Assembly (NCBI RefSeq): GCF_040564635.1
Contig: NZ_CP159837.1
Coordinates: 1,739,001 to 1,803,000, forward strand
DNA length: 64,000 nucleotides
Direction of reading: 5' to 3'
From: Planktothricoides raciborskii GIHE-MW2
GTDB lineage: Bacteria > Cyanobacteriota > Cyanobacteriia > Cyanobacteriales > Laspinemataceae
The notes beneath the pieces are model-generated. The model did no database searches. It was not told where the DNA came from and was given only the letters and a program-made list of their open reading frames with translations. This document shows, piece after piece, positions 26,393-33,509 of this stretch. The translations under genes were made by a program, and so were the position numbers. Each line of letters opens with the position of its first letter. The first letter of the stretch is position 1.

Positions 26393-26625
26393 GTCTTCTA
26401 ATCTACAAGCTTTCTGATACATTAAATAATTTTTGTTGATGGTTAGTCATCACCGGAGTCATATTATGGCTGGACAACCAGGATTCAAATTATTCATTAT
26501 TTACAGTTAGTAATTTGTAATAATTCTCCTAGAGAGGTTCCTGGGAGAGAAGACCGGGGATGGATTATCCAGCAAGGGGATTAGCTGAACAAAATAGGGA
26601 TTGAAAAATTTAATGAGAAACTTAA

Positions 26626-26868
26626 TTAAGCGGCGATGAATTTAAACTAGACGAACTGGAATTCACCCTCAACCTACCCAAACTAGCCATCCTGCTGACC
26701 AACTGCGAACATCCCACCCCAGAACTCATTGCCTTTTGCCACAAACTGACCGACACCGTAGCCGTAGCCTTCCTCACGGACGAATCCCTAGAATGGCCGT
26801 TAAAAGGATTTCCGCCAAATCAACCGAATCTGTTATCTGCCATTGAAACCTGGTTAGAGGAGATATAA
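26626..26868 (+). pseudogene. open fragment without start codon
   Basis: An 80-codon open frame with normal coding character: DELEFTLNLPKLAILLTNCE, then HPTPELIAFCHKLTDTVAVAFLTDESLEWPLKGFPP, ending WLEEI-stop. No ATG, GTG or TTG lies at its beginning; it starts after a TAA at 26623. It looks like the C-terminal part of a lost gene. A second, more decayed copy of LKGFSP...NL is seen at about 28376-28410. I do not recognise the family. A degenerate AGAAACC pair (26868-26934) follows directly and supplies the base after the stop. Confidence 0.55.
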
Positions 26869-26997
26869 GAAACCGGGTTGAAAGCGACAGTTTCAGCTAC
26901 AAACCAGAGATTTTGCTAGAAACCCGGTTTCTGAACCCCACGCCAGTCCCAAACTTGGAATAAAATTAGAATTGACCTTAAAACCTGATTTTTGGTA

Positions 26998-27087
26998 ATG
27001 AATACCTTAGCTGAACAACTTCTCAAAAAAGATGGTTTGCCGAATACAGAACAACAGGCGATCGCCCTTGAAATAAAGATCAAATGA
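26998..27087 (+). CDS. 29-residue ORF overlapping the chrA start
   Basis: ATG at 26998; product MNTLAEQLLKKDGLPNTEQQ plus nine residues, ending in TGA that overlaps the chrA ATG by 4 bp (ATGA at 27084-27087). It may be a leader peptide that couples translation to chrA or the remnant of a larger upstream gene. No homology recognised. Confidence 0.4.
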   Translation: MNTLAEQLLKKDGLPNTEQQAIALEIKIK

Positions 27088-28277
27088 ACCTCTCTAAACT
27101 CTTAGAAATCGCACAAGTCTTCCTCAAACTCGGCATTATTGGATTTGGCGGTCCAGCGGCACATATTGCCATGATGGAAGATGAAGTAGTCCATCGACGG
27201 CAATGGTTAACCCAAGAAGAATTTCTGGATCTGGTAGGTGCCACCAACTTAATTCCTGGACCAAATTCGACAGAAATGGCGATTCATGTTGGCTATATAT
27301 ATGCCGGTGGTTTAGGATTAATTGTCGCCGGAACTTGCTTTGTGTTCCCGGCTGTACTAATGACGGCAGCTTTGGCATGGGGATATGTCAAATTTGGACA
27401 ATTACCGGAGATTTATCCGTTTTTATATGGCATCAAACCGGCGGTTTTAGCGGTGATTTTTACCGCATTGTGGCGCTTGGGGAAAAAAGCAGTGAAGTCT
27501 CGGGAACTGTTGATCATTGCGATCGCCACTGGGATTGCAGTCAGTGTAGGAGTGAACGAGGTAGTCGCCTTGTTGTTGGGCGGAATCTTGGGCGCTGTTT
27601 GGCTGAATTTGCGTCATCAACCGACTTTAAGTGCATGGGTTTTCGGGTTGTTTTTATCCCAAACTCCCAGCAGTTTATCTCCAGAAAAATCCGTGAATTT
27701 AGAATCAGTTCCATTGTGGCAATTGGGGTTATTTTTCTTAAAAGTCGGCAGTGTTTTATATGGGAGTGGTTATGTGTTAATTGCCTTTTTACAGGGTCAA
27801 TTAGTGGATGAATTTGGCTGGTTGACTCAGCAACAATTATTAGATGCAGTGGCAATGGGTCAAGTCACTCCTGGGCCTTTGCTAACCACGGCAACTTTTA
27901 TCGGGTATGTAATTGGTGGATTTCCCGGTGCGATCGTTTCTACGGTGGGGATTACCTTGCCATCTTTTCTGTTTGTGTTAATGCTAAATCCCTGGATTCC
28001 CCGCTTACGAGGCAGCAAATGGACTTCAGCTTTTTTAGATGCGATTAATGTTAGTGCCGTGGCATTGATGGCGGTGGTGACGGTTGAATTAGCGGTGGCG
28101 ACTTTCGGGATTAATCTTATGGGAATGCCCCTAGGGAGTGCGCCGATCGCGATCGATTGGATTGCGGTTATGATTGCGGCGATCGCCGCTATTTTTGCCT
28201 TAGTTTGGCGGATCAATGCCGTTTGGTTAGTCTTCGGAGGTGTGATCGCCAGTTGGCTGGTCTATATTCTGGGTTAA
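27084..28277 (+). CDS. chrA: chromate transporter (CHR family, two-domain)
   Basis: 397-residue inner-membrane protein of the long-chain CHR family, associated with chromate efflux and resistance. It has two homologous halves. The first has FLKLGIIGFGGPAAHIAMMEDEVVHRRQWLTQEEFLDLVGATNLIPGPN (only partly quoted here by key residues: GFGGP, RRQWL, PGPNS), the second FLKVGSVLYGSG, GWLTQQQLLDAVAMGQVTPGP and FIGYVIGG. About ten hydrophobic segments are visible. The start overlaps a 29-codon ORF by ATGA. Three 14-bp repeats of ATTCTGGGTTAAC cover the stop codon (28266-28306). Role in chromate is the family's; other substrates (sulfate-like anions) are possible. Confidence 0.9.
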   Translation: MNLSKLLEIAQVFLKLGIIGFGGPAAHIAMMEDEVVHRRQWLTQEEFLDLVGATNLIPGPNSTEMAIHVGYIYAGGLGLIVAGTCFVFPAVLMTAALAWGYVKFGQLPEIYPFLYGIKPAVLAVIFTALWRLGKKAVKSRELLIIAIATGIAVSVGVNEVVALLLGGILGAVWLNLRHQPTLSAWVFGLFLSQTPSSLSPEKSVNLESVPLWQLGLFFLKVGSVLYGSGYVLIAFLQGQLVDEFGWLTQQQLLDAVAMGQVTPGPLLTTATFIGYVIGGFPGAIVSTVGITLPSFLFVLMLNPWIPRLRGSKWTSAFLDAINVSAVALMAVVTVELAVATFGINLMGMPLGSAPIAIDWIAVMIAAIAAIFALVWRINAVWLVFGGVIASWLVYILG

Positions 28278-28633
28278 CATTCTGGGTTAACATTCTGGGT
28301 TAACATTTCCATCCTCACAATACCGCCAAAAAAACTTATTATCCTTTGGTTAACTGAAGAAACCCTATAAGTGACCTTAAAAGGCTTTTCCCCAATCAAC
28401 CTAATCTGATATCAACCATTGTTATCTTTGGCATCCAACCAAGAAACCCGGTTTCTTGTCTATTGGCAGCGGATAAAAAAACTATCTCCAAATTAAATAG
28501 TCAATTCATCCGCTGCTTGTCTATGGTTTGTTACCGATGGCATCAAGGTTAATTGTTTATCCCCTATTTTTCATCCAACACATTCGACCTAAGAATTAAT
28601 CAAAAAATCACTGAATAAATCATCAAAAAAACC
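28278..28633. other. non-coding stretch with gene debris and repeats
   Basis: After the chrA 3' repeats lie a decayed copy of the 26626 fragment (about 28376-28410), a type-B spacer with AGAAACCCGGTTTCT (28421-28455), and a GCAGCGGAT/ATCCGCTGC inverted repeat (28468-28520). No gene seen. Confidence 0.6.
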
Positions 28634-28662
28634 TTGACAAATAAATTGCCATGAGATAGAGT
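28634..28662 (+). promoter_or_regulatory. strong sigma70 promoter in front of a structured RNA
   Basis: Perfect TTGACA (28634-28639), 17-bp spacer, TAGAGT (28657-28662). No ORF with an RBS follows; a highly structured stretch does. Confidence 0.65.
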
Positions 28663-28669
28663 AATTATT

Positions 28670-28855
28670 AAGAATTCAGGTTAGGTGGGGCTTTAAAAAC
28701 ACACAAACAGCCCAAGCGATACCTGGGATTGCCCGGCCCGGAGTGGCGAAAAAATAAGAGCGAAAACCCTTATGCTTTCCGGGCCTGGTAAAGTCCCTTA
28801 ATCGTTTCAAAACTCACAAAGGGAAGCCCTGTGAGGGGCTTCCTCCTGCCCGGAA
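28670..28855 (+). ncRNA. ssrS: structured RNA, probable 6S RNA
   Basis: Length about 185 nt from the predicted start. Nested pairings form one long rod: GGGGCTT (28687-28693) with AAGCCCT (28824-28830), AAGCGAT (28714-28720) with ATCGTTT (28801-28807), GGGATT (28725-28730) with AGTCCC (28792-28797), GGCCCGGA (28735-28742) with TCCGGGCC (28778-28785), and ATAAG/CTTAT at the tip. Large unpaired A/C-rich stretches face each other between the first and second helices (28694-28713 and 28808-28822), like the central bubble of 6S RNA, which mimics an open promoter and binds RNA polymerase. A competing GGAAGCCC/GGGCTTCC hairpin (28822-28843) could be the terminator. Assignment rests on architecture and length, not on an alignment. 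Confidence 0.55.
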
Positions 28856-29156
28856 CCCAGAAACCCGATTTCTTTAAAATTCATCATTTTCTGTATCTTC
28901 AAACACCGTTGGTAAATAAAATCGGTTTAGGTACAGAGAGGATTTGTCCGTTCTTTGGCCTCTCGCCAATACCTCGTAGGCCGACACGGGTTCCCATTAT
29001 ATCTTTATAAGAGTATTTTGCCAATGGTGTTAATCTTCTCTCTATTCTCTGTGTTTCTCTGTGTTTCTGTGGTTCAAGAATCATCACCACAGAGACACAG
29101 AGAGGCACAGAGAGATATAGGGGCGCAAGCCGCCGCGCCCCTAAGTTAAAAAACAG
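28856..29156. repeat. non-coding stretch with CTCTGTGTTTCTCTGTG inverted repeats
   Basis: CTCTGTGTTTCTGTGGTT at about 29050-29075 faces ACCACAGAGACACAGAGAGG at about 29086-29105. Related CTCTGTG tracts occur at 2478-2502 and 32568-32595. A TAGGGGCGC...GCGCCCCTAA element ends the stretch (29119-29145). No gene. Confidence 0.6.
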
Positions 29157-29702
29157 TTAACTAAAAATAGCCGATTCGATCGCATATAAAGCATGGTTGA
29201 GGTCGTCGTTGACAATTTGAATGTCAAATTCGGAGGCGACTGCGAGTTCGTTTTCTGCTTTTTGCAGTCGTTTTTCAATTGCTTCTTCTGTGTCTTGTCC
29301 CCGTCCGCGAATGCGTTTTTCTAATTCTTCAACGGAGGGAGGTAGGATGAAAATTTGCCACGCTTCGGGAAAACTTTGCCGAACTTGTCTCGCTCCTTGT
29401 ACCTCTATTTCTAATAGGACAATTTTGTCCTGAGCGATTTGTTCTTCGATCGCTTTTCGGGGGGTGCCGTAGTGGTTGCCCGCAAATTCTGCCCATTCCA
29501 AAAATTCACCAGCGGCAATCATTTCGGCAAACTGCGATTTGGTCAAAAAATAATAATGCTGACCGTGAATTTCTCCAGGACGAGGCGATCGCGTAGTAGC
29601 AGAAATTGACAGATAAATTTCTGGGTGATTTTCTAGCAGCAATTTTAACAAAGTGCCTTTGCCGACACCACTTGGCCCGGTTAAAACAATTAATTTACCC
29701 AT
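29157..29702 (-). CDS. gmk: guanylate kinase
   Basis: 181 residues, the usual length. Phosphorylates GMP to GDP with ATP. P-loop GPSGVGKG (8-15), GMP-binding SATTRSPRPGE and YYFLTKSQF, then EWAEFAGNHYGTP, and the lid region RIRGRGQDTEEAIEKRL. It lies downstream of remA with a 33-bp gap on the same strand, the common remA-gmk order of bacteria. Housekeeping gene, complete. Confidence 0.97.
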   Translation of the reverse strand: MGKLIVLTGPSGVGKGTLLKLLLENHPEIYLSISATTRSPRPGEIHGQHYYFLTKSQFAEMIAAGEFLEWAEFAGNHYGTPRKAIEEQIAQDKIVLLEIEVQGARQVRQSFPEAWQIFILPPSVEELEKRIRGRGQDTEEAIEKRLQKAENELAVASEFDIQIVNDDLNHALYAIESAIFS

Positions 29703-29735
29703 AAGTGTTCAGTGAAATGTTCAGTGAAATGATAA

Positions 29736-29993
29736 CTAATTATTTGTCAGGTCTTTATTCAGAAATCGATTGGCCACGGTTTCCGGCTGAATTGCCGACA
29801 GAATCACATGATTAGAATCGGTGATAATCACCGCACGAGTGCGCCGCCCATAGGTAGCGTCAATCAGCCGATTAGCGTCTTTGGCTTCACTGATGATTCT
29901 TTTAATCGGGGCAGAGTCAGGACTGATGATAGCAATAACTCGGTTAGCAGAAACAATATTACCAAAACCAATATTAATTAATTGAATATCCAT
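29736..29993 (-). CDS. remA: RemA/DUF370 regulatory protein
   Basis: 85 residues from the ATG at 29993 ([20 protein letters not shown]); upstream in-frame starts lack family support. RemA is a small DNA-binding regulator, known in Bacillus as an activator of biofilm matrix genes, forming a ring-like assembly. Family motifs are seen: [28 protein letters not shown] and [23 protein letters not shown]. In cyanobacteria the gene regularly precedes gmk, as here; its targets are not apparent from the sequence. Confidence 0.93.
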   Translation of the reverse strand: MDIQLINIGFGNIVSANRVIAIISPDSAPIKRIISEAKDANRLIDATYGRRTRAVIITDSNHVILSAIQPETVANRFLNKDLTNN

Positions 29994-30090
29994 AGGAACC
30001 AGTGTCCTAGTTGAAAAGTTGAACAATTTTAAAGGACTTGCCGTAGGAGCCTGCCATCGGCAGGGGGGCTTTCGGGGCAGAGGAGAGATG

Positions 30091-30135
30091 TTAGGGGCGG
30101 CAATGCTTGCGCCCCGGCAATGCTTGCGCCCCTAA
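30091..30135. repeat. GGCAATGCTTGCGCC tandem element
   Basis: GGCAATGCTTGCGCC at 30099-30113 and again at 30116-30130, flanked by TTAGGGGC and CCCCTAA. The same 15-mer lies inside the TPR gene at 33706-33720. The remaining 30027-30298 holds no gene. Confidence 0.75.
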
Positions 30136-30298
30136 ATCTCGAAAGCCAGTTCCGTGCGATACTACACAAAAAGCCTCACAATAGAATCGAAGTACAACCT
30201 CTATCTAGCCTAGACGGATAACTCTGATTTTGAATTATTCCTTGTGATTCTTTTATATTTCTATATTTCGTTTATTTTGTTTTTGCCGTTATCTTCTT

Positions 30299-32101
30299 AT
30301 GCAACCAGTTGACTTCACCACCCTCACCGCAGCTTGTGGTGAACTGCGTACCTTTTTACTGCCAGCGCGTCTGGAACAAGTGATTCAGCGCGATCGCCAC
30401 ACGATTTGCCTTGCCCTGCGTACCCTGAAAAAACGCCACTGGCTAACGATTTCCTGGCATCCTCAAGCTGCCTGTATTTGTGCCGGAGATCCGCCCCCCC
30501 GGACTCCAGACACATTTACTTTTAGCGATCAATTGCGCCATCAACTCGGAGGTTTTGCCCTGGTGGGGATTTCAGCTTTAGCCCCGTGGGAAAGGGCGAT
30601 CGATCTGCAATTTGCCCAACGTCCGGGCGACCCAATTTTATGGCATTTGTATGTAGAAATCATGGGCAAACGCAGCAACGTAATTTTAGCCAATCAAGAC
30701 AATCAAATTGTCACCACCGCCCACCAGGTGAGTGAAAAACAATCCAGCGTTCGCCCAGTGCTCACGGGGCAACCCTATGAACGTCCTCCAGCCCTGACTG
30801 ACCCTGCCCCCAATTTAACGGAGTTACCATCTCGTTGGCAAGAAAGAATTAGTTTAATTCCGGGCAAGTTAGGCCAACAATTGCTGAAAACTTATCGGGG
30901 TTTGAGTACCCACTTGGTTAAATCCATGATAGAAGCAGCGGGTCTAGACAGCGATCGCCCTACGGACTCCCTGACTGACGCGGAATGGGATCGGCTGTTT
31001 CAACGTTGGCAAGAGTGGCTACATATTTTAGAGAAGTTATCCCAAGGAGATTTATCCTCCCTTCAGCCAAGATTAACGGAAACTGGCTATACTTTGATTC
31101 ACTGGCAGATTCACGGGCAAAATCCCCAAAGCGAATCAGGAGTAGTTCAAAATCCTCCGACCACTCATTCCGTTCAACAATTACTTAACCGCTATTACAC
31201 CGATCAATTAAATCAACAAACTTTCCAACAACTGCATCACCAGTTAGGGCATAAAGTCAAAAATTTGCTAACTAAACTAGGAGTCAAAGCCCAAGGATTT
31301 CGCGATCGCCTCCAACAATCGGACAATGCAGAAACTTATCGGCAAAAAGGCGATTTGCTAATGGCTTATTTACACGAATGGAAACCGGGGATGCGATCGA
31401 TTACCTTAGCGGACTTTGAAACGGGTCAGCCGGTAGAAATTCCCCTCGATCCAGAAAAAAATGCGGTGCAAAATGCCCAGAAACTTTACAAACAACACCA
31501 AAAACTAAAGCGATCGCGCATTGCCGTAGAACCCTTATTAGCGGAAGTCCAAACCGAAATTGACTACTTAGAACAAGTAGACTTAGCCATTGCCCAAATC
31601 GATCGCTACCAGCATCACCAAGACCTTTCCGCCTTAGAAGAAATTCGCGATGAACTAATGCAGCAAGGTTATCTCCCAGACCCCGACCACCGCAGTCAAA
31701 ACCAAACCCCGGTTACGGATTTTTACCGTTACTTATCTCCCAATGGCTTTGAAATTCTCATCGGTCGGAACAACCGTCAAAATGACCAACTCAGTTTTCG
31801 GCTCGCTGGGGACTATGACCTGTGGTTTCATACCCAAGAAATTGCCGGAAGTCATACCCTATTGCGATTAAATCCGGGAACTGTGGCCGACGATGCGGAC
31901 TTGCAATGTGCCGCCGACTTAACTGCTTATTATAGTCGCGGGCGACAAAGCGAACAAGTACCCGTAGTCTATACCAAACCCAAATATGTCTATAAACCCA
32001 AAGGAGCAAAACCGGGCATGGTAGTATATAAGCATGAACGAATTATTTGGGGGCGTCCCCAAGAGGGCAGTAAACGAAGCGATCCTAGTTTCAGGTCATA
32101 G
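30299..32101 (+). CDS. rqcH: NFACT-family protein (RqcH/fibronectin-binding-like)
   Basis: 600 residues. RqcH/NEMF proteins bind stalled 50S-peptidyl-tRNA complexes and add C-terminal Ala tails in ribosome quality control; older annotations call them fibronectin-binding. N-terminal NFACT-N (1-200, DFTTLTAACGELRTFLLPAR and YVEIMGKRSNVILAN), a helical coiled middle (about 230-460) and the C-terminal NFACT-R domain (FEILIGRNNRQNDQLSFRLA, DLWFHTQEIAGSHTLLR, PVVYTKPKYVYKPKGAKPGMVVY) are all visible. The ATG at 30299 starts the conserved region directly. Complete, standing alone. Confidence 0.9.
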   Translation: MQPVDFTTLTAACGELRTFLLPARLEQVIQRDRHTICLALRTLKKRHWLTISWHPQAACICAGDPPPRTPDTFTFSDQLRHQLGGFALVGISALAPWERAIDLQFAQRPGDPILWHLYVEIMGKRSNVILANQDNQIVTTAHQVSEKQSSVRPVLTGQPYERPPALTDPAPNLTELPSRWQERISLIPGKLGQQLLKTYRGLSTHLVKSMIEAAGLDSDRPTDSLTDAEWDRLFQRWQEWLHILEKLSQGDLSSLQPRLTETGYTLIHWQIHGQNPQSESGVVQNPPTTHSVQQLLNRYYTDQLNQQTFQQLHHQLGHKVKNLLTKLGVKAQGFRDRLQQSDNAETYRQKGDLLMAYLHEWKPGMRSITLADFETGQPVEIPLDPEKNAVQNAQKLYKQHQKLKRSRIAVEPLLAEVQTEIDYLEQVDLAIAQIDRYQHHQDLSALEEIRDELMQQGYLPDPDHRSQNQTPVTDFYRYLSPNGFEILIGRNNRQNDQLSFRLAGDYDLWFHTQEIAGSHTLLRLNPGTVADDADLQCAADLTAYYSRGRQSEQVPVVYTKPKYVYKPKGAKPGMVVYKHERIIWGRPQEGSKRSDPSFRS

Positions 32102-32219
32102 CCCAACAGCAAAATCGCCAGAATAATGATACGGTTAACCCTACTGACTGTAAAGTAAACCGCCCCAATATGCCCCAATATTTGTAGATTTGCTGATTTT
32201 TTCAACAAACGATAAATTT

Positions 32220-32390
32220 TTGTAACAAAAAATCCGTGTTTATTGTTACAATAAAACTGAGGACAAGGTAAATTATCTCTTAACCCCCTGTAGCTTGGGA
32301 AGGCACAGTTTGGGTTTCCTCCATTTCAGACAACAACGACAAATATTCTGTTCGACCAACCGGCTTTTTGGTTGGTCTTTTTGTTTTTGA
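32220..32390 (+). ncRNA. candidate small RNA with operator and intrinsic terminator
   Basis: TTGTAACA (32220-32227) and TGTTACAA (32244-32251) form an inverted repeat that covers a TACAAT -10-like box (32247-32252). About 100 nt downstream a textbook terminator follows: GACCAACC (32354-32361), 8-nt loop, GGTTGGTC (32370-32377), then T5GT6. No ORF with RBS lies between. It may be a small regulatory RNA; a leader or an orphan terminator is the alternative. Confidence 0.45.
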
Positions 32391-32871
32391 TTTTTTAGAC
32401 AACGGGCGTGGGGGAGAGGTTCGTAGGAGAGAGGAGAAAGTGACACATCAATTGTAGGGGAGGGGCGGTTCGCTTGGACGCCCCTACAGGGAATTTATTC
32501 CCCCGACGGGTCTGGTTTACTTGTCTGTTCTACGAACCTCTCTCGTGCGAACCTCTCTTCTCTTTCCTCTGTGTCCCTCTGTGTCTCTGTGGTAAAAAAA
32601 CCATCACCATTTCAGACGCAGAGAGATGGGGTGTAACAGATAACAGATATTGTATAAATAATTATTTTATTTTCTCTATATTAAATGATATAATTTATAG
32701 AATATCTGGAGATAAATTGAGTTGCTGAATTTGATAATTCACCAATTACATAGATAATTTATTCATTTGTAGCTCCCTGGGGGCGATCTAACGCGATCGC
32801 CCCCAGGGAGCATAGACACGAGTACCAATTAATTATACAATTAAAAAAGCTTTTAAACTTGAGCGGAAAAC
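32391..32871. other. non-coding stretch with repeats and a 17-bp hairpin
   Basis: Contains a TAGGGG...CCCCTAC element (32456-32488), CTCTGTG tracts (32568-32595), and a perfect hairpin at 32772-32788/32795-32811 (GCTCCCTGGGGGCGATC with a TAACGC loop) that includes a HIP1 site. The ORF at 32474 is composed of these repeats and is not called. Confidence 0.6.
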
Positions 32872-33102
32872 ATGAGCAAATTTAACGATAAAGACTTTGA
32901 AGTAGGTATTTCGCCTCGAATTGTGCGCTTATATGATATTACAAACCAACAACCATTTACCGCTTCAATTGTCAGCTATCCCGGTTCTAACTGTATTACC
33001 ATTAACCTGTTCGATCGCCATACAGAAATTATCCAAGAAGTCACTTTAGAATTAGATCATGGCCAATTGGTTTATAGTGAAAAATTTTATGAGCATGGCT
33101 AA
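32872..33102 (+). CDS. small conserved protein of unknown function
   Basis: 76 residues, MSKFNDKDFEVGISPRIVRL, then YDITNQQPFTASIVSYPGSNCITINLFDRHTEIIQEVTLELDHGQLVYSEKFYEHG. It is predicted beta-rich with normal codon use. A GAGCGGAAAAC stretch precedes the ATG. A possible terminator follows at 33203-33258. I do not recognise a family. It lies isolated between repeats and the TPR gene. Confidence 0.6.
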   Translation: MSKFNDKDFEVGISPRIVRLYDITNQQPFTASIVSYPGSNCITINLFDRHTEIIQEVTLELDHGQLVYSEKFYEHG

Positions 33103-33202
33103 TGGGTGATTGGTATTGGGATTTGTAGCGATCTGCTTAGAATGCCAAAAAATCTAAAATTTAGGGTGTAAAACTATTAATTTTAAAAAATAATTTTTTA
33201 GT

Positions 33203-33258
33203 CAGTCCCAGTCAGAAAACTTATAGAAAATCAATATGGATTGCTGAGACTGGCTTTT
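33203..33258 (+). terminator. possible terminator after the 76-residue gene
   Basis: CAGTCCCAG (33203-33211) pairs with CTGAGACTG (33244-33252) with one mismatch, followed by GCTTTTTATT. The loop is long (32 nt). The rest of 33103-33509 shows nothing beyond AT-rich sequence. Confidence 0.4.
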
Positions 33259-33509
33259 TATTGCAAATAAGTAATTAATTACCTAAAGCGCCAAGGGTGA
33301 CAAAAAAAGTGACAAATAGATTGGGTCAGCATTTATCCTGAAAACCCAACCCCTTCAGAGAAGAATGAATTAGTTCTCTAGAATGGGTTCTATTTTTTTG
33401 GCCGATTTTCACGGAATAGAACCGCCATCAAAGAAAAATATTCAAGTTTGATTAAAATCCCCATTCTCGATCCCTTATCCGGGCATTATAGTAATAAAAT
33501 AGTCATAAA

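Noticed and set aside
28670-28855. tmRNA, SRP RNA or RNase P RNA
   Set aside because: No tRNA-like ends or tag reading frame, no GGAAG/GCA SRP tip, and far too short for RNase P RNA.
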